From NCBI GenBank assembly GCA_046590205.1, contig JBKJTT010000068.1:1-64000 (forward strand): a stretch of DNA of 64,000 nt, written 5' to 3'. Shown one piece after another: positions 44,083 to 53,462 of the stretch; the stretch's first letter is position 1; each line of letters starts with the position of its first letter. The DNA comes from DATDEW01 sp046590205 (GTDB taxonomy: Bacteria > Bacteroidota > Ignavibacteria > Palsa-1295). The notes beneath the pieces were generated by a model. The model saw only the letters and a list, made by a program, of their open reading frames with translations, was not told the DNA's origin and did no database searches. A program made the translations under genes and the position numbers.

Positions 44083-44110
44083 CACAAGCCCTTTTTTTGA
44101 AGGGCTTGTG
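44083..44110 (+). terminator. terminator after the cytochrome lipoprotein gene
   Basis: CACAAGCCCT (44083-44092) and AGGGCTTGTG (44101-44110) form a 10-bp stem around an 8-base T-rich loop, followed by TTGTTTATAA. Confidence 0.8.
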
Positions 44111-44162
44111 TTGTTTATAACTCATCCTGTCACAGAGCGTTACCGAGTTGTGTCATTGTAAT

Positions 44163-46679
44163 ATGAAAAACACCGCATATCTCTTCGCACTAATAGTGCT
44201 TACATTCCTTTCTGCCCCCTCTGCATGGGCATTGGAGCATAATATTACGGCAGATGTGATAATTTCTCCTACGAACGGTGGGCGCCTGCCTGTAAACGTC
44301 CCTACAACTGTAAAAGCGTACTTTAAAAACAATGGCACATCCGCAGATTCAAATGTTGTGCTTACTGCATTTATCAGAAACGTTGCCAACACTGTAATAT
44401 ACAGAGATACTGTCATCGTCAGTAGTTGGGGAAGCGAAGAAGTTAAAGAAATTACCTTTAGAAATTTCACACCAACTCAACTTACAGATTACCGTTTTTA
44501 TGTTGTCGCACTCTTACCTACTGATGAACTGAGAAGTGACGACACCCTCATTAACTATACTTTCAGTCGTTATGAATCTGATGTAAAAGCTGTCGCTGTT
44601 ACAACTCCAACCCCTGATAGTATTATCTCGCAAAAGCTTGGATTCCAACCTGCTGGCACATTTCAGTGCTTGGGGGTACGCGACAACTTCGATTTTAAGT
44701 GTAGATTTCAAATAAGGAAGTGCAGTGATAATTCGCTCGTGTTTCAGGCAGACTCTATCATGCCTGAACTTTACTATGGTGATCTGCCGAAAGAGTTTAA
44801 ATTCCCTTCGAAAAGTTGTAACTTCGATACGCGCAAACTTGCACTGGGATGTTACAAAGCAGCGGTAATCGCATTTCTCCCCGACGATGGCGACAGAACC
44901 AACGACACTGCTTACGCATTCTTCGAGGTCGTTGCTACTACACTCCCCCATGACATGAAAGCAGACTCCGTCGTTACGCCGAAGAACGGGACGAGCATAC
45001 CGAACCCGACGAACATTCCCATCACCATCCGATTCCGCAATAGCGGGGCGAACGATGAATCGAACGTGAAGGTCGTTGCTTCGGTGACGAATCCGAAAGG
45101 TCTTGTGCTTTACCGCGACACTGCGACGATCAACTTCCTTGCAAAAGGCGGCACGCAGGATGTTGCTTTCAAGACGTTCATCTTCCCTTCGCAAAGTAAT
45201 TACTTTGGCAATTACATTTTCTCCGGTACTGTGCTACTGACCAATGATGAATACCGTCTCGATGATACCATCCGCTCAAGCGTAACACTCGGCACCGCGC
45301 AGGATGTGCAGGCAGTAGAGATACTCAATCCGTTTAACGGAGAAGTAAAGACAGGTGGAGTTGCATTCGGGGTGAAGGTGACGTTCCGCACCAGTTGGGG
45401 TACTGGTGAGTTTCTGAATGTACCTGTTCGCGTACAACTCCGTGCATGTTCTGAAAACCTTTTGCGCTTTCAAGCAGATACCGTTATTCCTGTACTGAAC
45501 ATCGATTCAGGACTCTTCACTGTCATATTCCCTATTGCAAGCGGAGTCTTCAACACAGCCGAACTTCCGGCGGAATGTTATCGAACCGTTGCGTTCACAA
45601 GACTTTCTTTCGATGGCAACAGAGCAAACGATACCGTACGCAATACATTTACCATCGCGCCATATAGGTCACATAACATCACTGCTGTTGCTGTTACTGC
45701 CCCTCTCGATCAGTCGCATGGCGGAAAGCTTATCGCTGTTGCGGTGAAGTACCAGAACACGGGTGTCAATGATGAATCAACCGTCAAACTTCTTGCGATA
45801 ATAAAAGACAGGGACGGTAATGTGATATACCGCGACAGCGCGTATGAAACAAATTGGATCTCGAGCGAAGAGCGGACGAAAGGATTCAAGAACTTCACGC
45901 TGCCTGCCGACGGCATCTATACGCTCTATGGCATTTGCGCAATGGCGGGCGACGTCGCGCGTTCGGATGATACAGTCCTCTCGCGATTCTCGACCGGTCA
46001 GGTCATAGATGCGGAAGCTGTTGCAGTTGTGTATCCGAAAGAGGGCGATAATATCAAAGAAGGTACATCGTTTAATCCCGTTGCATTATTCCGTTGGGCT
46101 GGAGGATATGACGATAAATATCCCGTCCCCGTATCGCTTGAGATACGCAGATGCGAGGATAATATGCTCGTCTTCCAGGCAGATAGCATACTGGATTCGC
46201 TTCGCGTCGAAGATGAGGAGAAAGAGGTTATCTTCCCTACTACTGCGGGCGGCTGGGACATTGCCAATATACCCGATGGGTGCCTCCGCGTCGCTGCAAT
46301 CGCGAAGATGGAGTTCGACGGCAATAGAAAGAACGACACGGCATATAGCACTATACTTATCATCGTCAAGCACTCCGTAGGCACAGAGCAGACAAAACAA
46401 GCGCTTACGCTCGTAGCGAACTACCCGAACCCGTTCGCTACGCGCACCGAGATGAGCTACGAGCTTTCGACAAGCGGCTACATGTCCATCCGCCTTATCG
46501 ATATATCAGGCAAGCTCGTAGAAACCATAACAGCCAACACACTCCGCGCCGCAGGCAGACACAGCATCACCATAGACGCCACACCCCTCTCAAACGGCAC
46601 GTATTTTGTGGAGATGGTCTTTAAGGATGCAAGCGGGATTCTCTCACGCGAGATACAACGGGTGACGGTAAAGAGGTAG
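44163..46679 (+). CDS. T9SS cargo with repeated CARDB-like domains
   Basis: 838 residues from the ATG at 44163. A signal peptide (MKNTAYLFALIVLTFLSAPS) is followed by a repeated module: a CARDB-like adhesion domain with F-x-N-x-G/S-x-D/N-E-S-N-V-x-V (for example FKNNGTSADSNVVLTAFIRN, FRNSGANDESNVKVVASV, YQNTGVNDESTVKLLAII). It alternates with a shorter cysteine-containing domain (LEIRRCEDNMLVFQADSI, IRKCSDNSLVFQADSIM, LRACSENLLRFQADTV). The last 85 residues are a type A sorting domain (ANYPNPFATRTEMSYELSTS, then LSNGTYFVEMVF). A repetitive surface adhesin or matrix protein is inferred. No enzymatic motif. Confidence 0.85.
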   Translation: MKNTAYLFALIVLTFLSAPSAWALEHNITADVIISPTNGGRLPVNVPTTVKAYFKNNGTSADSNVVLTAFIRNVANTVIYRDTVIVSSWGSEEVKEITFRNFTPTQLTDYRFYVVALLPTDELRSDDTLINYTFSRYESDVKAVAVTTPTPDSIISQKLGFQPAGTFQCLGVRDNFDFKCRFQIRKCSDNSLVFQADSIMPELYYGDLPKEFKFPSKSCNFDTRKLALGCYKAAVIAFLPDDGDRTNDTAYAFFEVVATTLPHDMKADSVVTPKNGTSIPNPTNIPITIRFRNSGANDESNVKVVASVTNPKGLVLYRDTATINFLAKGGTQDVAFKTFIFPSQSNYFGNYIFSGTVLLTNDEYRLDDTIRSSVTLGTAQDVQAVEILNPFNGEVKTGGVAFGVKVTFRTSWGTGEFLNVPVRVQLRACSENLLRFQADTVIPVLNIDSGLFTVIFPIASGVFNTAELPAECYRTVAFTRLSFDGNRANDTVRNTFTIAPYRSHNITAVAVTAPLDQSHGGKLIAVAVKYQNTGVNDESTVKLLAIIKDRDGNVIYRDSAYETNWISSEERTKGFKNFTLPADGIYTLYGICAMAGDVARSDDTVLSRFSTGQVIDAEAVAVVYPKEGDNIKEGTSFNPVALFRWAGGYDDKYPVPVSLEIRRCEDNMLVFQADSILDSLRVEDEEKEVIFPTTAGGWDIANIPDGCLRVAAIAKMEFDGNRKNDTAYSTILIIVKHSVGTEQTKQALTLVANYPNPFATRTEMSYELSTSGYMSIRLIDISGKLVETITANTLRAAGRHSITIDATPLSNGTYFVEMVFKDASGILSREIQRVTVKR

Positions 46680-46762
46680 GGGTCAGTGGCTAGTGCCTAG
46701 TGGTTATTAGGGATAAAACTATAAGGGATTTTTTCCGTAGAACTTATTGTCGCTTATATAAT

Positions 46763-48016
46763 ATGAAAAGACTTTATATCCTCTTCCTCTTTTTTGCGTC
46801 CTCGGCGTTTGCCCAGCCGAAGCTGCTTATCCCGATGGATCTCGATCAAGCCGATCACCTGAAGGCATACGGCATTACGTACTGGGGGCTTGCGAAGGGC
46901 ATCGAGTTCGATTGGCTCTTGAACTATCGCGGCGGGAGCTTCATGGCGAACTATACCGATATTCTTGCGGCTGAATGCCGGATCAGAGGCGTTGGCTTCG
47001 AGAAGATAGACGCTTCGAGCGCCGCATCGATCTATACTCTTGTTCAGTCCGAAGAGAAGAACATGGATGTCGTGAAGCTTGAGAAGGTGCCTCGCATTGC
47101 AGTCTATGTCCCGCCTGGGTTTCAGCCGTGGGATGATGCCGTAACGCTGGCTTTGGAATATGCCGAAGTGCCCTACGATAAGCTTTGGGATGAAGAGATC
47201 GTCGGCGGTAAACTCGCGAAGTACGATTGGCTTCATTTGCATCACGAGGATTTTACCGGTCAGTATGGTAAGTTTTATGGTAACTCGCGGCACGAGCCCT
47301 GGTATCAGGCGCAGGTCAGGCTGCTCGAGGCAACGGCAAGTAAACTTGGCTTCGCGAAGGTCAGCGAACTCAAACGCTCCGTTGCCAAGAAGATCAAAGA
47401 ATATGTCGGCAACGGCGGCTTTATGTTTGCTATGTGTTCGGCAACCGATAGCTACGACATCGCCCTTGCCTCGGAGAACACCGATATCTGCGACGCAGTC
47501 TTCGATGGTGACGGTGTTGATCCAAGCTACCCGTCGAAGCTTGATTTCACCAAAACATTTGCCTTCGAGAACTTTGGTCTTCGCACCAACCCTATGGAAT
47601 ATGAATATTCCGATATCGATGTGCAGTATCAGGAGATCGGCAATACGGATAACGATTACTTTACACTCTTTGATTTTTCTGCGAAGTTCGACCCCGTCCC
47701 GACAATGCTGACACAGAATCATGTCGGGATCGTCAGAGGTTTTATGGGACAATCAACGATGTTTCATAAGCAGTACATCAAGAAGACCGTCACGATACTC
47801 GGTGAACGCGAAGGCAGCGAACAGGTCAGGTATTTATATTCGAACTTCGGACGCGGCTTCTTCGCCTTCTACGGCGGACATGACCCCGAAGATTATACGC
47901 ACCAAGTAGGCGACCCGCCGACAGACCTGAAGCTCCATAAACAAAGCCCCGGCTACCGCCTGATACTCAACAACGTCCTCTTCCCTGCGGCAAAGAAGAA
48001 GAAGCTGAAGACGTAG
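46763..48016 (+). CDS. conserved secreted Bacteroidota protein (often mislabelled asparagine synthetase B)
   Basis: 417 residues from the ATG at 46763, with signal peptide MKRLYILFLFFASSAFAQ. It matches a conserved exported family: LLIPMDLDQADHLKAYGITY, WLLNYRGGSF, IAVYVPPGFQPWDDAVTLAL, YDWLHLHHEDFTGQYGKFYG and FMFAMCSATDSYDIALASE. The histidines and acidic residues in LHLHHEDFTGQ could bind a metal or be catalytic, but nothing is proven. Database records sometimes call the family asparagine synthetase B; it has no glutaminase or synthetase domain, so the label should not be used. Start upstream of the ATG is open but unlike protein. Confidence 0.8.
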   Translation: MKRLYILFLFFASSAFAQPKLLIPMDLDQADHLKAYGITYWGLAKGIEFDWLLNYRGGSFMANYTDILAAECRIRGVGFEKIDASSAASIYTLVQSEEKNMDVVKLEKVPRIAVYVPPGFQPWDDAVTLALEYAEVPYDKLWDEEIVGGKLAKYDWLHLHHEDFTGQYGKFYGNSRHEPWYQAQVRLLEATASKLGFAKVSELKRSVAKKIKEYVGNGGFMFAMCSATDSYDIALASENTDICDAVFDGDGVDPSYPSKLDFTKTFAFENFGLRTNPMEYEYSDIDVQYQEIGNTDNDYFTLFDFSAKFDPVPTMLTQNHVGIVRGFMGQSTMFHKQYIKKTVTILGEREGSEQVRYLYSNFGRGFFAFYGGHDPEDYTHQVGDPPTDLKLHKQSPGYRLILNNVLFPAAKKKKLKT

Positions 48017-48018
48017 TC

Positions 48019-48507
48019 ATGACTATCGCATCTCTATCTTGTGATGATTGGCATAGTGTTAGCAATATCTATCTCGAAGGAATTGCAACAGGGAATGCTT
48101 CACTTGAAACAGATACACCGAGTTGGGAGAAATGGGATGATGAACACTTAGCTTATTGTCGGCTCATTGCGAAGGAGGATGATGTCATACTTGGTTGGGC
48201 AGCTCTCTCCCCTGTTTCGGGACGATGTGTTTATGGTGGAGTTGCTGAGGTTAGTATTTACATTGCAGAATCTGCCCGAGGCAAAGGAATCGGCAAACAG
48301 CTCTTTGAACGGCTTATTGAAGAATCAGAAAATAACGAACTCTGGACGTTACAATCTGGCATCCTGCAAGAGAACATCGCCAGCATTAAACTCCACGAGA
48401 AATGTGGCTTCCGAATTATAGGTGTAAGAGAACGTATTGGACAGCGCGATGGTATCTGGCGCAATGTTGTACTGATGGAGAGAAGAAGTCATAAAGTAGG
48501 AGTATGA
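48019..48507 (+). CDS. GNAT acetyltransferase, phosphinothricin-acetyltransferase-like
   Basis: 162 residues. GNAT fold with the acetyl-CoA loop ARGKGIGKQLFERLI and the family's IYLEGIATGNASLET segment near the N-terminus, as in the phosphinothricin/methionine-sulfone acetyltransferase branch. The C-terminus has HEKCGFRIIGVRERIGQRDG. It acetylates an amino group of a small molecule or amino acid. The precise acceptor is unknown and the Pat name is structural only. It begins 2 bases after the upstream gene and is convergent with recQ. Confidence 0.85.
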   Translation: MTIASLSCDDWHSVSNIYLEGIATGNASLETDTPSWEKWDDEHLAYCRLIAKEDDVILGWAALSPVSGRCVYGGVAEVSIYIAESARGKGIGKQLFERLIEESENNELWTLQSGILQENIASIKLHEKCGFRIIGVRERIGQRDGIWRNVVLMERRSHKVGV

Positions 48508-48522
48508 AAACGATTCATCTAT

Positions 48523-50715
48523 TTATGCTTCTTCGGTGACCACACTATTCGCATAGTCAAATGCCCTGACGAACCTGAGGTGTTCATACCCAAATTTTTC
48601 TTTATCGAGAATCGCCATCACGGGAGAAAGAGCATTCATCGAACCAACTTTCTTAAATGCTTCGCGAATTGCATCTATCTTATTTGTATCAATGAGACGG
48701 TCAATATCATCGACCTCACCCTCTGCTATAAAACCTTCGAGATGAGTTGCAATAGTCGATACAGCAAGCCCGCGTATCTCCGCAATCTCTTTTAGGGAAT
48801 GACCTTTTTGAAATAAAGATTTTGTCAGACCTGCAGTAGATGGTATTGCCGGCGGAATATATGGGTCAACAGTTCTATTGTCCGGTTTTACAACTTCATT
48901 TATAACAGCGACAAATGCCGCAGCATAATGCTTCTTCTTGACTTCACCAATGCCCGTCATCTTCCCGAACTGCTCCTCTGTCCGTGGCAACTTGACGGTC
49001 ATCTCACGAAGAACCGAATCATGGAAGATCACATACGGCGGTACATTTTGTTTATTAGCAAGTTCTTTACGAAGTGTACGAAGTGCTTCGAATAGCTTTG
49101 CACTTAGCTCCGATAGATCAGCTGTTACTGTTCGAGATGGTCCTGCGGCTCGTTCCTCTTTGGTCTTCCTCGTCTTAAGAGGTGGCGGAGGAAGTGAGAT
49201 AGGCGAACGGTTGACAAGGGCTTCATTACCTTTTGTCGTCAACTTCAACGCACCGTATTCTTCATCGCGAATAATATATTCTTCAGCTTCAAGTTCTTTT
49301 GCAATATGCTGCCACTGTGGCTTCTTATACTCTTTCCCTATTCCAAACGTAGTAAGCTTATGATGCCCGTTATGAATAATTCTATCTTCTTTGTCATTAC
49401 CTGTCAAAACATCTGCGATGTATCCTGCGCCATATCGCTGTGAAGTACGAATGATGGTCGAAAGGAATTTCTGCGCTGCAACGGTAAGGTCTGCCGTTTC
49501 TTTTTTCTCGCCAGAGCCGAGGCAGTTATCACATGCTCCACAATTATCTGTCGGCTGTTCCTCCCCGAAATACTGTAAGACCATTTTTCTTCGGCAGGTA
49601 CGAAGCTCGGCATATTTACAGATCAGGTCAAGATTTGCAAGGTTGTTCTTGACGATATTCTGCGGCAGTTTGTCATTCTGGATAAGACGTGATATTTTTA
49701 TCTTGTCGCCTGCGGAGTAAAAGAGAACGCAATCCGATGGTAGCCCGTCGCGCCCCGCGCGACCAGTCTCCTGATAATACCCTTCCAAGTTCTTTGAAAT
49801 ATCATAATGCACGACGAACCTGACATTCGATTTATCAATGCCCATTCCGAATGCAATAGTCGCGCAAACGATATCAACTTTATCGCGAATGAAATCTTCC
49901 TGATTCTTGCTTCGCTGCGCCGACGTCATACCCGCATGATAGGCAACAGCACGGTAGCCACGAGAAGCGAGACGCTCGGCAATACCTTCGGTCGAGGCGC
50001 GGGACATACAATAGATAATACCCGATTCACCTTTATGCGTCTCCAGGAATCGGAGCAGGTCATTGAACGTATCGCCTTTCGGCTGAACCGAATAGATAAG
50101 ATTCGGACGATTAAAACTTGCCTTATAGCGCGAACCATGTTTACCGATGCCAAGTTGCTCGACGATGTCATTAGCAACTCTCTCTGTCGCCGTTGCCGTC
50201 AACGCCATAACAGGCACATCACCAAACTTCTTACGAACCATCGCAAGCTGACGGTACTCCGGACGGAAATCATGTCCCCATTCGCTGATACAATGCGCTT
50301 CATCAATAGCGATGAAGGCAACATCAAGCGTACTTAGAAAACCCAAGAAGTCCGGCATAACAAGCCGCTCCGGCGCGCAGTAGAGAATCTTTACCGCACC
50401 GCGACGGATGAGGTCTTTTCGATGCGAAACCTCCTGCGGATCAAGCGAGCTATTGATGAATGTAGCCGGAATGCCAAGCTCATGCAGACTATCCACCTGA
50501 TCTTTCATCAGCGCAATAAGCGGACTAACGACGATGACAAGTCCCTTCGTCAGCAGTGCCGGAAGCTGGTAGCAGAGCGACTTTCCGCCGCCAGTCGGCA
50601 TCAGGACAAAGACGTCCTTGCCCGCAAGTATATCTTCGATGATCTCGCCCTGCAAGGGTCGAAACGAAGTATAGCCGAAATACTGCTCTAATGCTTGTAG
50701 GTGCCTATCATCCAT
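48523..50715 (-). CDS. recQ: ATP-dependent DNA helicase RecQ
   Basis: 730 residues. The helicase core has TGGGKS at 41-46 and DEAH at 138-141, then the 3'-5' unwinding domain motifs (GIIYCMSRAST, HAGMTSAQR, ATIAFGMGIDK, QETGRAGRDG). The zinc-binding segment keeps CRRKMVLQYFGE and CGACDNCLG. A winged-helix RQC domain and an HRDC domain (LFEALRTLRKELANKQNVPP) follow. An extra 90-residue C-terminal helix-turn-helix (KGHSLKEIAEIRGLAVSTIA) makes it longer than the E. coli protein, in the manner of many Bacteroidota RecQ proteins. It restores forks and acts in recombination. Confidence 0.95.
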   Translation of the reverse strand: MDDRHLQALEQYFGYTSFRPLQGEIIEDILAGKDVFVLMPTGGGKSLCYQLPALLTKGLVIVVSPLIALMKDQVDSLHELGIPATFINSSLDPQEVSHRKDLIRRGAVKILYCAPERLVMPDFLGFLSTLDVAFIAIDEAHCISEWGHDFRPEYRQLAMVRKKFGDVPVMALTATATERVANDIVEQLGIGKHGSRYKASFNRPNLIYSVQPKGDTFNDLLRFLETHKGESGIIYCMSRASTEGIAERLASRGYRAVAYHAGMTSAQRSKNQEDFIRDKVDIVCATIAFGMGIDKSNVRFVVHYDISKNLEGYYQETGRAGRDGLPSDCVLFYSAGDKIKISRLIQNDKLPQNIVKNNLANLDLICKYAELRTCRRKMVLQYFGEEQPTDNCGACDNCLGSGEKKETADLTVAAQKFLSTIIRTSQRYGAGYIADVLTGNDKEDRIIHNGHHKLTTFGIGKEYKKPQWQHIAKELEAEEYIIRDEEYGALKLTTKGNEALVNRSPISLPPPPLKTRKTKEERAAGPSRTVTADLSELSAKLFEALRTLRKELANKQNVPPYVIFHDSVLREMTVKLPRTEEQFGKMTGIGEVKKKHYAAAFVAVINEVVKPDNRTVDPYIPPAIPSTAGLTKSLFQKGHSLKEIAEIRGLAVSTIATHLEGFIAEGEVDDIDRLIDTNKIDAIREAFKKVGSMNALSPVMAILDKEKFGYEHLRFVRAFDYANSVVTEEA

Positions 50716-50749
50716 GCTGAAAAGATACGAAAATAATCCGAACCGCTAA

Positions 50750-50757
50750 CAAAATTA
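50750..50757 (-). promoter_or_regulatory. candidate -7 element (TAATTTTG) for recQ
   Basis: Exact TAnnTTTG on the minus strand, 34 bases before the recQ ATG at 50715. No TTTG box at the standard distance; tentative. Confidence 0.3.
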
Positions 50758-50799
50758 TTCATTACAATATTGTTTTATCTTTTTTTGCGCTGCAATGTC

Positions 50800-50807
50800 T
50801 AAGTTTG
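50800..50807 (+). promoter_or_regulatory. candidate -7 element (TAAGTTTG) for the jelly-roll lipoprotein gene
   Basis: Exact TAnnTTTG, 75 bases before the ATG at 50883. The nearest TTTG is 12 bases upstream, too close for the standard spacing, so this is a tentative assignment. Confidence 0.3.
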
Positions 50808-50882
50808 TAAATCACCGATGGAATTATTAATACCTTCGCTTGTTGAACTTGGTTACTTCATATACTATTTACAGAGGTAATC

Positions 50883-51950
50883 ATGACCACACTCTCTTTA
50901 TACCGAAACAACTGGTTTCTTTTTCTATTTATTATAATACCGCTTTTATCGTGCTCACATGATGGCAAAGCTATTAAAATAGAGCCCACAACAGGCGGAC
51001 CTGGTAACCCTAGTTTTGAAGAGGCGACAATAAATGATGGAAGCTCTGGAAAGAACTGGTTTGGCCCTCAAAAAGAATATGTGCCGCACTATGAGATAAA
51101 GATTGGGACATCCAACGCATACGAGGGTAAACAATACGCAGAAGTGTACTCAACAGGTACTCCGACGGGTAGAGAATTTGGCAATATCATGCAATTTATT
51201 GATGCGACACCGTATAAGGGTAAAACTGTTCGATTTAGAGCTGCAGTCAGGGTTACATCTGAAAATGGCGGTAGAGCGCAGATGTGGATGCGTGTTGATA
51301 GACCTGACAACTCTATGGGTTTCTTTGACAACATGAATGACAGACCAATTACTAGCACAGAATGGAAGGAGTATGACATTGTCGGTACGATAGACACTGC
51401 CGCTGACAAAATATATATTGGTTGTATGTTGATAGGTGAGGGTAAGATAAATGTTGATGCAGTAAGGTTTGACATCATTGATGAAAACCCGCCGCTATCG
51501 GCAACCGACCCATTCCGCAGTGGATGGGGGAGAGCCGGCAGCCATCCCAATGAATATAAGATGGGTTTTACCGAAGACAAAGAAGCTATCGCAAAAATCG
51601 AGTATACTTCAAAAGATGAACCCTCAGGATTTGGTACCTATATGCAAATGTATCCACCAGGTAAATGGGCAGGTAAGAAGCTCAAAATGACAGGATATAT
51701 AAAGACAGAGAATATAGAGGATTGGTGTGGTATGTGGTGCCGTATTGATGGTGATAAAGAAGGAGAGTCACTCGATTTCGACAATATGCAAGATCGCCCT
51801 ATTAAAGGAACCACTGATTGGAAAAAATATGAGATCACCATCAATGTACCTACTAAAGCTTCTGCAATAGCGTATGGAGTATTAGTTGCCGGAAAAGGTA
51901 CTGCATACTTCAAAGATATCACGTTCGAAGAAATAGGTAAAGCTGACTAA
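50883..51950 (+). CDS. lipoprotein with two tandem jelly-roll (CBM-like) domains
   Basis: 355 residues. A lipoprotein signal (FLFIIIPLLSCSHD) with cysteine 24 after an unusually long basic N-terminus. Two copies of one domain follow, about 40-195 and 215-352. Each ends in a matched block: MWMRVDRPDNSMGFFDNMND with W-x-x-Y-D-I-V-G-T-I against MWCRIDGDKEGESLDFDNMQ with W-x-x-Y-E-I-T-I. Both close with G-x-G-x-x-x-x-D/K-x-x-x-F-(D/E). This fold resembles carbohydrate-binding modules of the CBM4/9 group, but sugar-binding residues cannot be assigned. Base composition is more A/T-rich than the neighbours. Transfer or relaxed selection is possible. Confidence 0.75.
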   Translation: MTTLSLYRNNWFLFLFIIIPLLSCSHDGKAIKIEPTTGGPGNPSFEEATINDGSSGKNWFGPQKEYVPHYEIKIGTSNAYEGKQYAEVYSTGTPTGREFGNIMQFIDATPYKGKTVRFRAAVRVTSENGGRAQMWMRVDRPDNSMGFFDNMNDRPITSTEWKEYDIVGTIDTAADKIYIGCMLIGEGKINVDAVRFDIIDENPPLSATDPFRSGWGRAGSHPNEYKMGFTEDKEAIAKIEYTSKDEPSGFGTYMQMYPPGKWAGKKLKMTGYIKTENIEDWCGMWCRIDGDKEGESLDFDNMQDRPIKGTTDWKKYEITINVPTKASAIAYGVLVAGKGTAYFKDITFEEIGKAD

Positions 51951-51958
51951 AGTTACTT

Positions 51959-52672
51959 TCACTTCAAACCCAACTCTTTTTGCATACGAGGCGGAAGATT
52001 CCTTCCGCCTTCTCGCATCGTTAGTCCTGATGAATCTTCTTTATATTCGCGAAAAAATTCAAATGTTAGGTCAGGATAGTGTTTACCTATTTCGCGCAGT
52101 GTCCAGCCGATGGCTTTACGGGTGAAGAATCCTTTCTCGTGAAGAAGCTCTTCAAATGTCGGAATTGCAAACTCTGCGCGAAGCTGTTTCTTTCTTGATG
52201 GCATGACGTGGATGAGGATGGCGGCACGTCTTGTCCAGAGGTGTTTGCTCTTTGTCCACTTCCGAACCTTCGGATATACTTCGTCGGGGTAGTTCATCGC
52301 AAGAGTACCGAGATGCCGCGTCGCAAGGTAATCAAGCATAGCCCAACCTTCACATTCTTGGGTTATCTTTTTAAGCATCGGCAGGTCTTTAGGAGTAAGT
52401 TCTTTATCGCACCTCTCGATGAGCATCAACCCCGCCGCTTGTTCCTCGAACCAGTTCGACGACCAGAGCTCTAAGCCAAGCACGATGAGTTCGTCTTTAT
52501 CAAGCTTCGGTTTTTTCGGGAAGACCTTCGTTACTGCCTCGACGAGAGCAGCATTCTTCAAGCCGTAAAAATCTTTGGTTGACTTGTGATAATTCTTATG
52601 GAACGCGGCATGAGTTTTATCACGCCGCTTGTTGAGTTCTTTCCGAAGAGCCGCTATTCTCACATCACCCAT
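51959..52672 (-). CDS. DNA alkylation repair protein (AlkD-like HEAT-repeat)
   Basis: 237 residues from the ATG at 52672, with a GTG at 52675 just before it. All-helical, with the AlkD/AlkC-type HEAT-repeat pattern: WSSNWFEEQAAGLMLIERC, YLATRHLGTLAM, WTKSKHLWTRRAAILIHVM, FFTRKAIGWTLREIGKHYPD. AlkD removes alkylated bases such as N7-methylguanine without flipping them, using a conserved Asp and two Trp. W and D residues are present at suitable places but were not aligned. It faces the yebC gene's 3' end and is 21 bases from it. Confidence 0.8.
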   Translation of the reverse strand: MGDVRIAALRKELNKRRDKTHAAFHKNYHKSTKDFYGLKNAALVEAVTKVFPKKPKLDKDELIVLGLELWSSNWFEEQAAGLMLIERCDKELTPKDLPMLKKITQECEGWAMLDYLATRHLGTLAMNYPDEVYPKVRKWTKSKHLWTRRAAILIHVMPSRKKQLRAEFAIPTFEELLHEKGFFTRKAIGWTLREIGKHYPDLTFEFFREYKEDSSGLTMREGGRNLPPRMQKELGLK

Positions 52673-52693
52673 CACACATTACTCATCACTCCG

Positions 52694-53401
52694 TTACGCC
52701 ATTGTATGATAGACTGCCTGCACGTCATCGTCATCTTCCATGCGGTCGATGAGTTCGAAGACTTCCGTTGCCTGCTCTTCGTTGAGTTCTTTTGTTGTAG
52801 TGGGGAGGCGTTCTATCTTTGCTTCGGTGACAGGGATATGTTTCTCCTCAAGTGCTTTTTGCATTCCGGCAAAATCTGTGAAGGAAGTATAAACGATAAC
52901 TTCATCGTCTTCAAGTTTAATATCTTCAGCGCCGAAATCAATCAACTCCAACTCAAGCTCATCCATCTTTACCTCGGCGGCGGGAAGCTTGAAAACACCT
53001 TTGCGGTCGAACATAAATTCAACAGAGCCCGTCGTCCCGAATGAGCCACCAAGTTTATTGAAATAACTGCGGATATTTGCTACGGTGCGGGTCGGGTTAT
53101 CGGTAGCGGCTTCGATCATCAGTGCAATTCCATGCGGCGCGTATCCTTCATAGATCGCTTCATTGTAATCTTCGGCATCTTTGCTCGATGCACGCTTTAT
53201 CGCACCTTCGACGCGGTCTTTGGGCATGTTAACGCCTTTGGCGTTCTGGATTGCTGCGCGGAGGCGGGGATTAGATTCCGGCTCCGGTCCGCCGAGCTTC
53301 ACGGCAACGGCTATTTCCTTACCGAGTTTGGTGAACGCCTTGGACATTTTGTCCCAGCGCTTCATCTTTCTTACCTTACGGAATTCAAATGCTCTACCCA
53401 T
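52694..53401 (-). CDS. YebC/PmpR-family protein
   Basis: 235 residues from the ATG at 53401; the frame is open further upstream, but the conserved MGR-x-F start is here. The three-domain YebC fold is evident: the basic N-terminus (KRWDKMSKAFTKLGKEI), NPRLRAAIQNAKGVNMPKDR, EAIYEGYAPHGIALMIEAAT and GSVEFMFDRKGVF. YebC proteins were called transcriptional regulators. Recent work ties them to translation of proline-rich stretches on the ribosome, so the mechanism is open. Cytoplasmic. Confidence 0.95.
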   Translation of the reverse strand: MGRAFEFRKVRKMKRWDKMSKAFTKLGKEIAVAVKLGGPEPESNPRLRAAIQNAKGVNMPKDRVEGAIKRASSKDAEDYNEAIYEGYAPHGIALMIEAATDNPTRTVANIRSYFNKLGGSFGTTGSVEFMFDRKGVFKLPAAEVKMDELELELIDFGAEDIKLEDDEVIVYTSFTDFAGMQKALEEKHIPVTEAKIERLPTTTKELNEEQATEVFELIDRMEDDDDVQAVYHTMA

Positions 53402-53462
53402 AGTGTATCTGGTTACAACGGGCGTATCTAACACGGAATCCGGGTTCGGGGTTCTTTGGCAG

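Noticed and set aside
44062..44162. second promoter or small gene before the CARDB-like cargo gene
   Set aside because: Only a terminator hairpin is convincing here; no TAnnTTTG element or frame of use was seen.
44514..45194. 226-codon minus-strand frame
   Set aside because: It lies antisense within the CARDB-like cargo gene; the plus-strand product has repeats, signal peptide and sorting domain.
46754..47752. 332-codon minus-strand frame
   Set aside because: It lies wholly antisense to the conserved exported protein, has no recognisable motif, and the plus strand fits a conserved family.
46763..48016. asparagine synthetase
   Set aside because: The database-style label is not supported: no glutaminase or ATP-binding domain, and a signal peptide is present.
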